Below, in pieces: positions 24,871 through 39,000 of a stretch of 64,000 bases of DNA. The notes under the pieces were generated by a model that worked only from the letters and a program-made list of their open reading frames with translations, was not told the DNA's origin and searched no databases. Each line of letters begins with the position of its first letter. Within the stretch, counting starts at the first letter, position 1. The DNA lies in assembly GCA_034509925.1 (NCBI GenBank), contig CM067529.1, positions 6,983,501 to 7,047,500 on the forward strand, written 5' to 3'. Origin of the DNA: Hirudinaria manillensis (lineage: Eukaryota; Annelida; Clitellata; Hirudinida; Hirudinidae). Made by a program: the position numbers and the translations under genes.

Positions 24871-26519
24871 CGATCGATCAATTTACTTATAAATGAATAC
24901 AATTTATTCAAATGCTAAAATCACTTATTCTAAAATTTGTAGAAGAAAAACATAAAAGTGGTGAAGAACTCCGACATCAGGTTGATAGATTTTGGGTCTG
25001 CAACGTTTGATCACGAACATCACAGTTCTGTTGTGTCCACGAGACATTACAGGGCTCCAGAGGTCATCTTAGGTGAGGACATAATTTATTACATACAATT
25101 ACCGGGTAATTATTTGTATTTATCCACAATCATCATGTATTTATTTTTATTTATCCGTTAATTATCGTGTGACAACAACAAATCAATAAATGTTGCTTTA
25201 AAATGACAGAAATTGGTTGGAACCAGTCGTGCGACGTGTGGAGTATTGGTTGCATCATGTTTGAACTGTACACTGGGTACACTCTCTTCCAGGTATAGTA
25301 TTTGTATAATATAGTATTCATACCTAAAGCTTCATGAGAGAAATTATGTGTTATTAAGAATTATATGAAATTAAGAATCACAGCAGAGAAATCATATGTT
25401 AAGAATATTTTAATATGTTGTATTGTATACATTGTAATATACATTGTTAAACTCAAGGAAATAGCTCCACCAGTGTTCGTGCATCTTGGATTTTTAAAAT
25501 TTATTTCTTGTTAAATAACAAATATATCTTCAGAGGATCAGAATCTGTTGGCACCGATTTCATTTGTTTTCCAATCTTTGTCTTCTGTTTGTAGCTCGGA
25601 AGAAATAATAAGCAATTCCTGACAAAATCCACTGAAAACAAACAAATCGATTGAATAAACAATTCGTCGATTGATATAATTGATGTAATTAATGTAAAAT
25701 ATAAAATATAATATAAAAATTATTTAACGAACATTCCATATGAAATAATAAAGAAAGTGTGTGTTTGTTATTAAAAGACACACGACAACAGGGAACACCT
25801 TGCGATGATGGAAAGAATTCTAGGATCGGTGCCCTACAGACTTGCCAAGAAATCAAAGTAAACTGATTTTTATTAATTTCTTTTTATTCAACCAAAAATA
25901 CAAAAAAAAACTTTGATCAAAAATGATGCAGTGATGTTGCGAAAGTTTCATCATCGCAAATATTTTTACGTTTTTATCAATTAAGTATTTAATTAATATT
26001 ATTTCATGATGTTATCATTTATTTATTATTGTTATTAATGTTATTATTAATTATTATTAATTATTATGTTCTCGTGTGTCATTAAACCAAAGTTCTCAAA
26101 GGAGCTTAAAAGAAGCAGCGTTTGACTTGTAGGACTTCGTATTTCTGGCACGGTAGACTCGATTGGAACTACCACAGCGTCTCAGGGAAATACGTCAGAG
26201 AGATGTGCCAGCCTCTCTACGTAAGTCTTCAAGTTCAATCAAATATAGATTGATCGAATTGATTGAGTGAGTGATTTAAATTAATCAACTAAACATCGTT
26301 GAACGCCCCCTACAGCGCTACATGGCTTGCGACCAACTCGAACACAGACAGCTCTTCGACATCATCGAAAAGATGATGGAATACGATCCAAACGATAGGA
26401 TCACCCTGTCAGAGGCCATCAACCACCCCTACTTCGCCTCCATGGCTCCTCCTCCTGCCGGCAAGAACCTCACCCCAGCTGCAGACCAATCGAATCAAGG
26501 GGAAAGAACGAGCCGCTAG
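21017..26519 (+). CDS. CLK: LAMMER-type dual-specificity kinase (CLK/Doa family)
   Basis: CLK/Doa kinases phosphorylate SR splicing factors in the nucleus. Twelve exons join to 670 aa: 21017-21913, 22213-22300, 22376-22442, 23891-24004, 24087-24177, 24336-24411, 24678-24772, 24943-25072, 25210-25292, 25778-25857, 26133-26220, 26316-26519. Exon 1 codes about 299 residues rich in Ser, Thr, Asn and Pro, without RS dipeptide runs. The kinase core has [12 protein letters not shown], the lysine in [17 protein letters not shown] (catalytic Asp about 455), DFGSA (Asp about 492), [12 protein letters not shown] and the signature [11 protein letters not shown] (about 553-563). The end, [18 protein letters not shown], is the usual subdomain XI. 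Joining exon 1 to the kinase relies on donor GTGAGA at 21914 and acceptor CAG ending at 22212; it fits in frame but is inferred. A second possible start is the Met at 21062. Confidence 0.92.
24482..24620. repeat. TA-rich palindromic repeat in CLK intron
   Basis: Several near-identical blocks of AATAATATATATATTATGTATATATATTTGATATATA-type sequence alternate in direct and inverted order within the intron between kinase exons 6 and 7. It can fold back on itself and looks like simple-sequence expansion rather than a mobile element. Confidence 0.5.
24839..24871. repeat. GATT tetranucleotide microsatellite
   Basis: A short run of GATT units ending in GATCGATCGATCA in an intron of the CLK gene. The same motif is hugely expanded at 59229-59526. 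Confidence 0.6.
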
Positions 26520-28225
26520 GTTCGACCAATCGCTGAGTTATTTTGCTGTTCAAATTTTTGTGGGAGGAGTTATTAAATTAGCCTTTCGAACGAGAGAACT
26601 AAATTAAGTCGTTGCACAATTTGTTTTCATTCTCAAGTTTATGGCTGAAATTTCTTTTGTTTGTGTTAATTTTTTTTTTGAAACGCGTGCGGGGATTTAG
26701 ATGTAAAATTAATATTAATTACTCATTTCACGATTTAAGGAATGAACTTTTCTATTCATTGGGGTTTTTTTACATAAAGAAATCACTTTGCATGCGTTTA
26801 CAAATGGAATTTGAAAAGATCGTGGATCGTTGAGACGATGAGAATATTTACAGAATCCTTCTTATTAACTTAAAATAATCGATAGAGGGGGTTTTAAAAG
26901 TAAAAATTTCTCAACTATTTAAAAATCTAACTTTGAAACATCTTCCGATGATGAATCTTTTTGGAAACACAAAAAGCAAATTGCTTTTCTAAAAATAAAC
27001 TCATAAAAATGGTTCCAGTTTTTATCCTTAATATGATTGTAATTTAATAATTGGATGGATGGATGGATGGATGGATGGATGGATGGATGGATGGATGGAT
27101 GGATGGATGGATGGATGGATGGATGGAAGGAGAGAGGAAGGGATGGACTGATGTTGGATTCATTCCAGTGGAATGTTGAGTGTTAACAGCCTTGAGCATC
27201 ACTCACGCCTCTGATGGAGGAGCTTCAAACAATCCCGATTAATTAATAAGATTATCATTGATGATTTAATAATGATAATTGATATAATTTACAATTGAAT
27301 AAATAATAAGATTGTCTTTGATAATTTAATAATTATTCATTGAAATGTTAAAAATGTTACCCGTCATCAACTTCGCAACAAGTTTCTGGCTTTAGGATCC
27401 CCATGAGAACCATGAGAAACACAAAAAACACACCTTTTTTTCTGACAATAGTTTATCGAAAACCAGTAAACAAAAGGTTTAAGCGAGGTTGGTATTCGGT
27501 CTTCATAAAACCGACAGCCACGAATATATTTTGACATTACGATGTAACATCATCACACATTAACAGGGTAATACTAACCAAAGTGTAAATAACTGTGTTT
27601 TAATATTACATAAATCGATATGATATTACACAATATCATAAATGTAATTGAAAATTATAAATTTATTCTACCAAGGACGTCCACAAGGAGAGATATTCAA
27701 ACTATGACAAATAATAATTGGTTACCTACTCACTCTATTTCCAGTCATTGTAACCTGCATTATCATTACATATATGATATACCATTATATTTTGACCATG
27801 ACATATTTGTTTTAATATTTGTCCTATTTGTGATAGTGATATTTGTTCTGTATTAGGTGTCTAAACGTTTGTTTTAAGTATTTCGTACTAAGTCGTATTT
27901 GTTTAATAATCATTTTATTTATTTTATTCATTCATATATTTCCACCAAGCGAATGCCAATACAATCTTTTGTGCACCAAGCAAAGCACTGACTTCACTGA
28001 AAAGAAGTTCATTATTTTTTAGAATCGCAAACCGATCGCTCAAACGATTATTTTAATTGAAAGTGACATCTCGCGAAGGTTTGGTGTCCTGCGATGTTCA
28101 TTTGAAATTCCCACGATACTTTGGTCTGCAGGCATATTTCAAGTTTTATTTTCAACGCTTTTCTATCGATTCTGTTGCTACCGAGAAACAAAGGAGAAGA
28201 AAATGACGAACGATTTTTCAACTTT
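26520..28225. other. Convergent intergenic region between CLK (+) and the unrecognised gene (-)
   Basis: It holds the 3' untranslated region of the kinase gene, the GGAT microsatellite at 27053-27127, and AT-rich sequence. A strong splice-acceptor-like tract on the minus strand around 28174-28200 (TTTTCTTCTCCTTTGTTTCTCGGTAG read in pieces) could belong to an extra 3' exon of the neighbouring gene. No other coding feature was found. Confidence 0.45.
27053..27127. repeat. GGAT tetranucleotide microsatellite
   Basis: About 18 uninterrupted copies of GGAT, then degenerate GGAAGG and GAGAGG. It is a simple repeat with no coding role. Confidence 0.95.
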
Positions 28226-30687
28226 TCAGACTTTACTTTCTTCGAGCAGATCCAGAAGAGAATCAACATTTTCATTGGAAAGGCAAACATTCGACGGAAT
28301 ATCCGAACTTCTTTCAGGAACCAAACGAAGGATTCCATTAAAAAACTTTCCTTTTCCAGTATTTTCACTGTTGATGCTCAGGTTATCGGAAAACTTACTT
28401 TTCAAACCTGGCAAAGATTTTGAACGAATCTTTTTGCATTTCGTTGACGCTTTAAAATTATTCTGACCGGTTTGCAAGCGGTTCAAATCCCGAACTGGAA
28501 TTTCTTCCGTGCGTGATCTTTTGGCCTTTCTCTGAGTGCAGTGCTTCAAGATGGAATCCAAATCACCGTCATCAGACCAAGGCGAGTTAATGAGCACCAA
28601 ATCATCGATAGATTCCTCAAATTGCTTCGAATTTATTGATTTACATAACAAGACAGGATGAGACGATAACATTGAATCTAAATTGTCCTCATTTCTTCCG
28701 CAAGCTTTTGATTGGATTTCTTTTGAATCGTGTTTCAAGCAATGTTTTGATGTTTGTACAATTTCTTGATGATTCATTCTCAAGCTGTTTTCATTTTTTA
28801 TTGCATCACCTTCGTCCTGGTCGGACCTGGGATCTGATCAATTGCAATTGCTGTTATTAAGAAGTGTTTAAAGTTTAAATCATCATTAGAGTCTTACATT
28901 ACATTCATTATATGAATCATTATCATCATCATTATTATCGACCGTTGTGTCTAGCCTGCGTATGTCGTTCCAACGTCGATCGACTGAGGCCAAATCTTCG
29001 CCTTTCTGGTTCGTTGGCAAAATCTTGGAACGAAACATTCGAGGGCTGTGGACTCGACGAATGTTGGTAGCTCCCAGGATGAGTTTCGCTTTCGTTTTCA
29101 ACGTCTTCGTTTTGTTTTGGCACAATCGTCAACAATCCATCGGAATGAAATGACTTCTCAGTGAATGCAGGAAGTCGATCGCGGGCAACGACTTGCGTTT
29201 TGTCCGTTTGTTTCTGAGCTTCAAATTTTGGCGAAGACGTCTGCTGACGTTGAAACGTTTCTTGAAAAAAAGGATTCAAAGACAGAGAAGGATTCTGTAC
29301 AAGCGATTGATCGTTGAATAACGGGCTCGTTTTACTCTGAGGTGTTACGGAGCAGTGGAAGGCCCTGCTGCCGGAAGAGGCTGGAGAAAGAGGCGCGGGC
29401 GATGGCAATGGTGACGATGCCATCGAAATTGGTCTGCAACTCGGCTTCAGCGAAGGTGACGAAGGTGACGATGAAGAAATATTCGATGTTTGACACTTGA
29501 TCGGATTGAGGTGACCAGGATGGAGTTTCAATGAGTTGTGGGGAATCGAAATCATTGACGTTGGGTTGCCGTTTTGATGATCGAGAATGAAAGGTACTCT
29601 TATCTTGAAGACACCCTTCCTGAAGTCAACGATTAACTGGGAAACGTCGACTGTCGTCGGTAATTCGACACTGATTTCCTTCGTCAATCTCCTCACATCA
29701 TCGACTCCTTTTCCTTCTTCGTTGCCATCGTCCAAGTCGCATTCGGTCCTTCGCCCGTGTCCTTTCCTGTAGCGCAGAGTCGAGCCCAGTTCTCCAGAGG
29801 CCGTGCTTGGTCCGACGTTGGAGGAAGTTTTTGATGGAATTCTTTGTGGAGATGCAGATCGAGGTGAAATAACAGGAGAGAACAAAGAAGGTAGAGACTT
29901 CGAAGACAGGAAGGAGAGGGAAGCGAGAGGACTCAGAGGGGAGGTAGCCCCGAACAGCACCACCGTGTATCCGTCGTTGGTAACGTGATGAGTGACATCA
30001 CTGGTGAAACACCCCATGATGACATCGATGTGATAGGCGAGCTGCAAACGAAAGGAAAGAAGGCTGAACAATCCTTGACCGTTCAAACTTTGTGGTTTCC
30101 AAAAAAACTTTGTGATTCCAACTCACGGGAACTCCTTCTCTGTCCCTGACGATGGTGGGTTTTACGATGTTCCTGATCTCCTCCATGGTTTTCATTCCGT
30201 CCGATCGTCTGTCTTTCTGTCTGTCCTGTCCCCATTTCCTGTCCGACTGTACCTCGTTCCATTCGTTTCCTTCTTTTCCTTCATTCTCGACATCTTCTCC
30301 GCGGGAAGATCTTTCCCTGCGTCTCCTCGTCCTCCTGATGACGTTGGTCAACTTGTCGCAGTTTCCAATGTGCTCGTCCAACATCTTTTCCACCTCCTTT
30401 TCCTGATAAACCTGTTAATTACTTCACCAATTAATTGATTAACCAATTAGTAAGTGTTGTTGATTGTTCGGAACTTCCGAATAAGTTCTCATTGACACCT
30501 AATCGCTTTCAATCCATTCGGCTTAGTCATGGCCTCAAGCAGGTGCGAACAAACAATTTTCTCCGGAAATATTTGTAAACAATCATCCTACCTTGTTCCT
30601 CCATAAACCGAGTTCTTTTAGTCTTTTTTCGATCTCTTTCTCCTTTTCCACGTCTCCATATTTGATGACGTCACCGACCGTGGACAT
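28226..30687 (-). CDS. Unrecognised protein with Lys/Glu-rich N terminus and HSP20/CS-like segment
   Basis: No family name could be assigned. Four exons are proposed: 30592-30687, 30127-30402, 28943-30041 and 28226-28833, together 692 aa in frame. Residues 1-60 are highly charged and probably coiled coil (VEKEKEIEKRLKELGLW, EKEVEKMLDEHI), followed by an Arg-rich stretch (RRTRRRRER). Exon 3 begins with LAYHIDVIMGCF and GYTVVLFG, then a Ser/Pro-rich insert, then a segment ending PTTVDVSQLIVDFRKGVFKIRVPF that resembles the last strands of an alpha-crystallin/HSP20 or CS fold. The rest is Ser/Pro/Gln-rich and probably disordered. The start ATG is the first one after a good acceptor, so an untranslated exon probably lies upstream. 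The exon 3 to 4 join uses a weak GTCGAT donor; a stronger GTAAGA donor lies about 50 bases further but in another frame. The C terminus may also splice on (donor near 28231). Confidence 0.6.
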
Positions 30688-33035
30688 GGAAAAAATATCC
30701 GAGTTGAGACACTGAAAACATTTCACTCGAACGTTTGTTTTCGATGTTAAATTCCGTTTAAAATTTGAATCACAAATGAAGCGATGAAAGAAATATTTGA
30801 CAAGCGACTAAAAACATTTATGCAAATCATTGGCAGAGCACAACAAATGCAGGCTGCTCCTGGCATCTCATGAACGCAAAAAATGCAGGAAATTTTCTGA
30901 AAGTCATCAGCAAAAAGCAACGTTCACTCAAATGGGATAAAAAAAAACATTTTGGAAAACTTTTTGTAAATAAACATTTGAATTGATTTTGATATTCTCT
31001 TTTAATGAATCTGTGCATTCAGCTTTTGGCGAATGATAACGTATAAATGATGATAGATGATATTAGACGCAGAACATATCTTTGCCACGTATTTTACCTT
31101 TTAGCATCAACTTAGGAAATTATTTAGCAGAAGAAAGTTATGAAAATGACGATCTGATGGCTACTTAACGAGAAAATAATCGAAAATTATCTTCCATCAA
31201 AAACCATCGAAACATAACGAAATATAACGAGTGTTCACCTTTAGGCAAATATCATCTCATCCAAAGTTTTCTGTAACTTTTTCCGTGTTCAGAGCTTCAT
31301 TCGTCTTTTAAAAACAAAAACTGCGTTTAATTCGACGCTCAAAAGCGACTTGTACGCGAGATTTTAAATCCTGTCACATCATTGGTTCACCTTTGTGTCT
31401 ACCTTTATTAGCTGAGAACTCAGGCGCTCTGCTCAGGCTTTACCTGACAACGTACAATGTTTTTGTGCAGTTTGCTCTCGTTGTCTTGCATTGCGTGGGT
31501 TTCCAAGGATGATGACGAGTAGGAGACAATTCTTTTCGCCGCGTGCATTTCTGCCCATTTATTTTCCCACGAAAAATCTCAAGAATCAACACCTATTTCT
31601 GGCTATGGTTGAACAATTTTCAGGGATATAGGACACTGTTCTAACGGTCACGATTCCAATATATTTATTTATATTTAATTTACCTGTGTACCTAGAAACA
31701 GCTGATGTGTTATGGTGATCGCAAAAACAATTCAAGTTTTAAAAGACCAAAAAACAATTCTCCCACGACCGTTTTAAGTTTCCAAGTTCAGTCTTCAGAA
31801 GTTCACAAGCGTCCAAGAATTCTCTTCTGCGTTGATTATTTCGTGATGTTTTCAATGTTTTCAGGAAAAAGGCTTCAATTGTCAATATAAAAAAACCTGC
31901 TATTTCTCTAAGTCTGTTATCAAATAAATGAATTAAAACTATAAATATTATAGAGTAAACTCCAAAATCAAATTTAATACCTCAAACAATAAACATATTA
32001 AGTATTAACAGCCAACCAATGAATAGCAAGTCACATCAAAGAGCGACAAATTTTTGTAAAATTTCAGGGTTCATGCACCTGATTTTTCAGGTGGAATCTA
32101 TCGATCTTCTAAAAGCCACAACAGTGTTTTCTTTGAAACATAAAAATGGAACCAAACATTTACAACGTTTCACTATTTTAATATTTTTATAACTAAAAAT
32201 AACTAAAGACAAAAGTGCACTTTCACCCCAAAGTGCTCCATTCGTAGAAGAATTTAATTCTAAGCAACTACGCCTCCATTACTTCCTACCTGTGAGAACA
32301 GCAGCCACCTTTCCGGTTAAAAATAAACCAAATTTTGCATTCAACCGGCTAATTAACGTCCGAGTTTCTGTTGCTTTCTCCCACTGACGCCATAGGTCGA
32401 AATGATCAAGAACTTTTTAGGTTTCAATTCTCATCATGGAATCAGTTCTCGTCACAACCTTCGTAAGTGAAATTCTCTAAAATGCTAATAAAACCACCAA
32501 CCAGAAATTCAAGCAAGCTGAACTTGTGGATAATGACAACGACAGAGCATCACGCACTTTCAGAGAGAACTGAATACACTATAAACGGGACTTCCAGAGT
32601 CATCCCGAGGAAGACTTCATAATTTATATTTTATAAAATTCCACCCAAACAACCCCCTGATCTGAACTTCCAAAGCGTCGAAAGATGCGATTCACAATCA
32701 CATCACCACCTCAAACCAACCTTTTGACCAGCCTTAATGACATTTCCACACTTTCAGAGCATTTCCCACGTAGGGCTCATCTGATAAAATAAATCCCTTT
32801 GAGGCAGAGGCAATTCTGGCCCAAATTAAACCAAATAAGGTTAAAAGGCTTATATTAAAACGTAACACTAATAAATAAAATTAATCCGCAAACAATCCAA
32901 AATCGGACACCATCGGAATTCGAATTCACGTGGAAGAATATTTAATTGCATGCAATTTCTTGTTTTTTTTTGTACGAAAACAAAGAATAAACTAGAAAGT
33001 TAAAAACAACTGCCAGAAAAAACCAGTACTCCAAA
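30688..33035. other. Intergenic: upstream of the unrecognised gene, downstream of DNMT1
   Basis: Both flanking genes are on the minus strand. The right part should contain the DNMT1 3' untranslated region. The left part should contain the 5' untranslated exon or exons and promoter of the unrecognised gene, since a splice acceptor precedes its first coding exon near 30714. No repeats or coding exons stand out. Confidence 0.45.
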
Positions 33036-36000
33036 TCAATCGGCAGCGGAGAGCAGAAGGGCCTTCTTGATCTCGAGTCCGATGTGGCGAGCCATGGGGG
33101 GAGGAACGGCATTTCCGACCTGCCTGTGCTTGTCCAGGATCGTGCCGTAGAACCTATAGGAGTCCGGAAAACCCTGCGACCTCGCGCACTCGCGAACGCT
33201 GACGACCCTGTGCTGTTCCGGGTGAAGGACTCTGCCTTGTTTGCCCATGGGTTCCGGGTTCGTGACGGTCGTGCTGAAGAAACCCTCCCATTCGAGTCGC
33301 CCGTAGAGGCCGGCCCAGTGGTTGTGCCTGTTTCCGGTGTGTGGCAAGCACCAGGGCACGAGAGTGTTGAACTGACGATAGACGGGGTCGCACTGCTTGC
33401 CTTCTGCACACGAACATACGCCCCTCAGCCCCCCGTCGGGACTACGACCCGCACGTTTGTCGTCGTGGGTGTACCTCAGCACCTTGGAATTGGTGCCGTC
33501 CTTCAGAGGCACTTCCACGTTCGGCAGATCCCTCCAATCGGATCCCGGCGCGAGCGGAATTAGTTGCATCCTGGCCAAGACGAGCGCACTCATATCCTTG
33601 CAAATGTGATCGAGAAGAACGGCATTGTTGCCAGCTCGAGGCCTTATGAGTCTCTGGAAGTGGCTTATGGCGTCACCAGAGTATCCGGCCTCTTCTCGCC
33701 CGGTCCCGTTGAGAATGTGCGGCAAGTCGGACATCGCGTCTCGGACGGTTATCGTGCGCAACGGCGCCGCTCCAGACAAACGTTCGACGCAGCCGTCAAA
33801 CTTCTTGTTGTCGACGACAACGGAAAGCTGCATCCCTCTGGGCGAGAAGGAGTGGACCGGTTCGGGATAAAACGGAAGCTTATATCCCGGGGCGGCCGCG
33901 AGAATGATGGCCCTGCGTCTGGTTTGAGGGACGCCGTAACATCCGGCCTGCAGGATGCCGAACGTGCACTGGTATCCCATGCTGATCAGACATCTCAGCG
34001 CCAACTTCAGCACGACACTGCGTTTGAAAGAAACAAAGTTCCTGACGTTTTCCAGGATAAAGTAGCGAGGCCTGTAGTAATCGCAGTAGCTGAGGTAACT
34101 GGCGATGAGCGAGTTCTTGAACTTGCTGTATTCACGCTGGTTGAACCTGTTCATTCCACTGAAACCCTGGCAGGGGGGTCCTCCGCATAGAAGGTCGACT
34201 TCTCCTCGACAGGGAAGCTTCTGACCGTCGTGACTAGTGGTGGCTCCCGAAATTGCGAGTCGCAGGAGTTCGTTGCAGTCGTCTGTGAAGACGACGCTCG
34301 AAGAGTTGTTGAGTCGAAACGCTTGAGCAGCTGCTTCGTCCTTTTCGATGGCCCACCTAAAATTTTTTATCGGCATTTAGAATCGAACGCAAAGTACCGC
34401 TCACGAGAACTCACTTCGTATCCGCGATTCCCGCCTGGTGCAGACCTTCGGACAAACCTCCGCAGCCGGCAAATACGTCGAGACACTTCAGGCGTTCCGT
34501 CGACTTCTCCTCGACTTCGGGCCGATTCTTGGCCTTACCTTTGCCTTTTCCCTTCCCTTTGTTGTGGTTCAAGCTCCGGGCTTCCCTCGGAACCTCGACG
34601 AACTTCTTAGCTTCGGGGTCGTAAGCTTCGGTGAAATAGAATCTGTCGGTCCCTTCGTTGAAGTATTTGTTCAGGATGTGAACGCCATCCAAACCGAGAT
34701 CAGCGTCATCGAAATAGGCAACCTAAATGTGGAAATGGCAAATAATGGTAACATAGGTATAGAAGTCATACATTGAAAACTAAGTTAGACTCACATCACA
34801 TTTGCCCTGAAAATGTTCTAAGGATACGACAACATTCTCCTCGCTCCAATACAAGAGATTCAAATCCACGGCGTAACTGCCAGCCATTCCTTTGTGAGTG
34901 TTTTCGGGCCTGTAAAACTTCCTCACCACAAATCGAACGTCTTCCGTCTTTGGATCAAAAGTTTTGTCGAAACCCAAGCCGTTGGTTTTCACGTACATCG
35001 CCAAAATTTGTGCGACTCTGAACGGCTCGGGAACTTCTTCGTTCGAACCCTTGATGTAATCGCTTTTCCTGTACAACTCCGTACAAACGCTTTCTCCGTA
35101 CTTTCCTGTACTCTTCGATGGTGCGACAGATGGAACTTTAGCTTGTTTGATGGAGAATTCATACGAATCGGGGTCAAAATAGACGCAGTCTCCGACTTTC
35201 AAATTTAATCCGTGATACTTCAATTCCCTGAAGAACGTCTTGTTTTTTGATGATATGATTCCAAAAAGATTACCTTCCTTGCTCTCCACTTGACCTATTT
35301 CGTCCTGGGTTAACTTTTCAGAGAGAACGGGCATTTCCGAAAGCTTTTTCGCGTCGACTTTGACACAAGAGGGACAACAAGACGCAGGATCGATAACTTT
35401 CGGAGCGTGCAACTTGTCTACCTCCGTCGTCTCTACGTTCTCCTTGTTGTCATCCTTGCTTTCAGACGAATAATTGTCTTTTATCACGATGTCAGCAGAT
35501 TCTTGAGAATCAAAATCAAGGAATCTGGCATGTTCTTGGTCGTACCACTTTTGACAAAAGAACACTTTGTCGTCGCTTCCGTCGTCTTTGATCATGAAAT
35601 CGTTGTAACGACCTGCGAAGAAATCTTCGCCAGAATGTTTAATGTAAGTCACCTTCACTCTGTAAGTGACAAAGCAAAGAGGGGAATCCTGACAATCATC
35701 AACTAAAAACAGTTCATTTGAATTCGATGCCTCCCCGAGGATGGTGTCAGTGCCACGATTAAGCCACCTGAAACGTCCACAGAAAAGTCATTTTACAAAT
35801 AAATCTGATTTAAACATGGACAATAAATCTGTCTGGACAAACGAACATAAAGAACTCAAGAAGCGGATATTATGAAATATTTGTATAAAATTGAATTGAT
35901 TTGCAAATTGACTTAAATAATATCATATCACGCCCGTCTTATTTCCTTCTTTTAAACATGTTCTGATAAAAACATTTCAACAAACCTCGCATGGAAAAGC

Positions 36001-39000
36001 TTCTCTCCAGATTTCATGTCCTGCCACATGCTTCTCACTTGGGCGATGTACATCGGAATGGAAGGGTCGTCCGGCCTGACGAAGACGTGATCGCCCAAGC
36101 ATATCAATTCGTTGTCGACGACAGCTGCATCGTAGAAGGTCTTGTGGTCGATGCCGGCTTTCAGAGGCTCTCCCGACCATTCTACTTTGACGTCGGAGAC
36201 CTTCCCTATGCGTTTGTGAATTAAATCATTACACAAATTTCCTGAAACGTTGATCAGTCACTTTAGTCAGTTACTTTAGAAATCAATTGAGAGAAAAATG
36301 AACTCAAAGTACAACATAATGATGTATGACATTCTAATATCCATACCTAATTTGTGCACCATGGAACTCTTGACATCGGCCTCTGCTACTTCTTTGTTTC
36401 TTTCTTTCTTTCCGTCCTTCTGACTCTCCTCCTCGTCGTCCGTGACGTCGTTCTCTTCCGCTTCCTTCACCATCATGTAAGGACATCGTCTGGCGAGACA
36501 GGCCTGCTTGGACCGACCGGTCCCTCCGAACTTGACCATGTCGGCACACGACCTGCATTTGCCGCAGTCCGGGAGCTGACAGGCCTCGCAGACGCCGCAG
36601 CGTCTGCGTTTCGCCGCTCCGAGCGACTTGTCGTCTGCCTCTATCTGACCCTTGAACATGGAATCGAAGACGTCTCTCACGAGAGGAGTCACGCAGGCCA
36701 TCGAATCCTGTTTCTTGGAGGCGACCGTTTTGCTCTTCCCTGCCGAGGTTCGAGCCTTGAATCCCGTCCCGGCGCCCTGCCTCCTTCCGAGCACGACTCC
36801 CGTGAGTTTGACCAGCGTTCTTATGCACGGTTGGGTGATGAGGATCGCCTCGTCGTCCGCTGCCGCGTTGTCGAAGCTAAGAATCTGATCGACGATGAAC
36901 TGAGAATGTTGAAGCAGCGAGTCCTCCGTGAAGCCTAACCGACCGCCGTTGAACGAAGCTCCTCTTTTTGGAACCGTTATCTGAAAAATCATACGAATAG
37001 CATTGCATGTCTTTGCGTGATTTGATATTTGCATGTCGTAAAAGATCTGATTGTGAGAATTACCACACGGGACCAAGAGCAATTCTTTAACAATTTACTG
37101 CTCAAATTGATTCCATATCAATGATTCCATTCATTCAAATGATTCGTGATTCCATTAAGACGACTTTCACGTCATCACTCACTTGAATTCTGTTGACGAG
37201 GTCCTCGTACGTCGGCACTTCCTCTTTCTCCGTGGCATCCTTCAGAAATTCTATGACGACCTTCGACAATTGAACTTTATCCGCGACCGCATCCCAGAAC
37301 GGTTTGTAGGCCTCGCTCGGACTCAAGAGCACGTATTCCGCGAAGGCCGTGCTGAACCCGACCACCGGATTCTCTCCTCCGTCGAAACCCGTGGTCCACC
37401 ACTCGTTGATGGGCCCCATGTTTCTCGTGCAGATACCCCCTGAATTCAATATCAACATGTAGTTATTCATTCTATAATCTTAATTAATTTAAATTAATTG
37501 CATTTAATATTCTCTGGCTCTTGCAAAGACTGATGAAGTACGTTTGTATATTTTCTGAGCCAGCATAATACGATCATTTATATAAATCAATCTCACAAGG
37601 ACCCATTTGCATTAACATTAGGTTAAGGTGATGTCGTGGTGCAATTTGAATGTTCACCTTCGGTGCTCGGATTGTCGTCGTAGATCGGTTTGACGAAACC
37701 GCTGAAGTAGAGTTCGACATTTCGTTCCAGGAGTCCGCCGTCGAAGGGGCAGAGGTGGGTCGAGCGGTCATAAACGCTGAACGAAGTCACCCGATGCTGA
37801 GGCCTCTGGTCTGCCTCGTCCACCTGACGATCATAAAAACATCGTAGATCTTTAATTATTTAACATAAATGATTAAAAATTCAGCAAAAATTAAATTTAA
37901 AAAAAAAACTCCATATTCCATCAGCACAGACATTCTGCAGATTATAATTAAAAATTAATAAAAACCTCAATCTCTTCCCCAGTGAAGAGAGACAACCTGG
38001 GGTCGGTGAGTGCCACGAATTCTTCGACCGCTTCTCCAGGGTCTCCTGGAAACATGCGGAGTTCTTTGTCGTCGAGAATTTGATGACAATCGGAACATCT
38101 CTCTATCCTGAAACTACTAGGCACCGATCCTTCTATCGGTTTTACTACGTCTTCTGCCGGCTACAAATAAGTAACAACAACATAAACGTGTGAGACATAA
38201 AATAATATTTTAAAAATCATAACAGGTCGCTCACCGAACTACATGCCATTTTGGCTTTCTTAGGTGCACTTTCCACGACCATCTCTTTTTCGGTGCCATT
38301 TTCAGATGAACAATTTTTCTTTGTATCGTGTTCAGATTTTCTTTTGTTATTAATTTGAGCAGCAAACATGGATTTTATATCTGGCTGGTTTCTGTCATTT
38401 ATTCCTTTGGATGATCTGCTCAAAAAGCAAACTTTGAGCTGAATTTAAATCCAACTTGTGATAAATGCAAAAACCATCATATCTACTTTTGAGAGCATAA
38501 AATTACAAAAACTAAATCATAGTCAAAATCATCACAAAAAAGCATTGTTTAAATCACTGTAACTTATTATTAGTGTTTACTGAAAATAACTTTAGCCATA
38601 TAGTCTTATATATTTCTTTAGATTCATTAAGATAACAATGAGCAATCTGACAAAAGAGCAATAACTAGTTTGCAATTATTAAACAACACTTAGATAGAAA
38701 AAAAAACAAAGGTATATAACCATGTGAACTAGCCAGTGCAAATTTAAAGTTTAATTACTTATCCAACTTATGTAGATGGTCCCAGTTTCAAAAATTGTCA
38801 TTAGAACAAACCACTTACTTTCCTGGACATGCGTTTTTGTTTGCATCGCCTTTTTTTATTCCTTTCTTGTTTTTGTAGCTATGTTTAGAACCGCACGGTT
38901 GCTCAATGGGATCTTCATCAACAACCTCATTCTCACGATCTGAACGATCGGTTTCTACTTTGTCATCCACTTCTGAATCATCGGAAAGTAAACAGTTAGA

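Noticed and set aside
28480-28495. Box-B-like GGTTCAAATCCC considered as a tRNA gene
   Set aside because: No box A or acceptor stem at the right distance, and it lies inside a long coding exon on the other strand.
33564-34190. 208-codon plus-strand open frame and neighbouring ones at 33084-33563 and 36354-36938
   Set aside because: Antisense shadows of the GC-rich DNMT1 catalytic and CXXC exons; no recognisable protein features.
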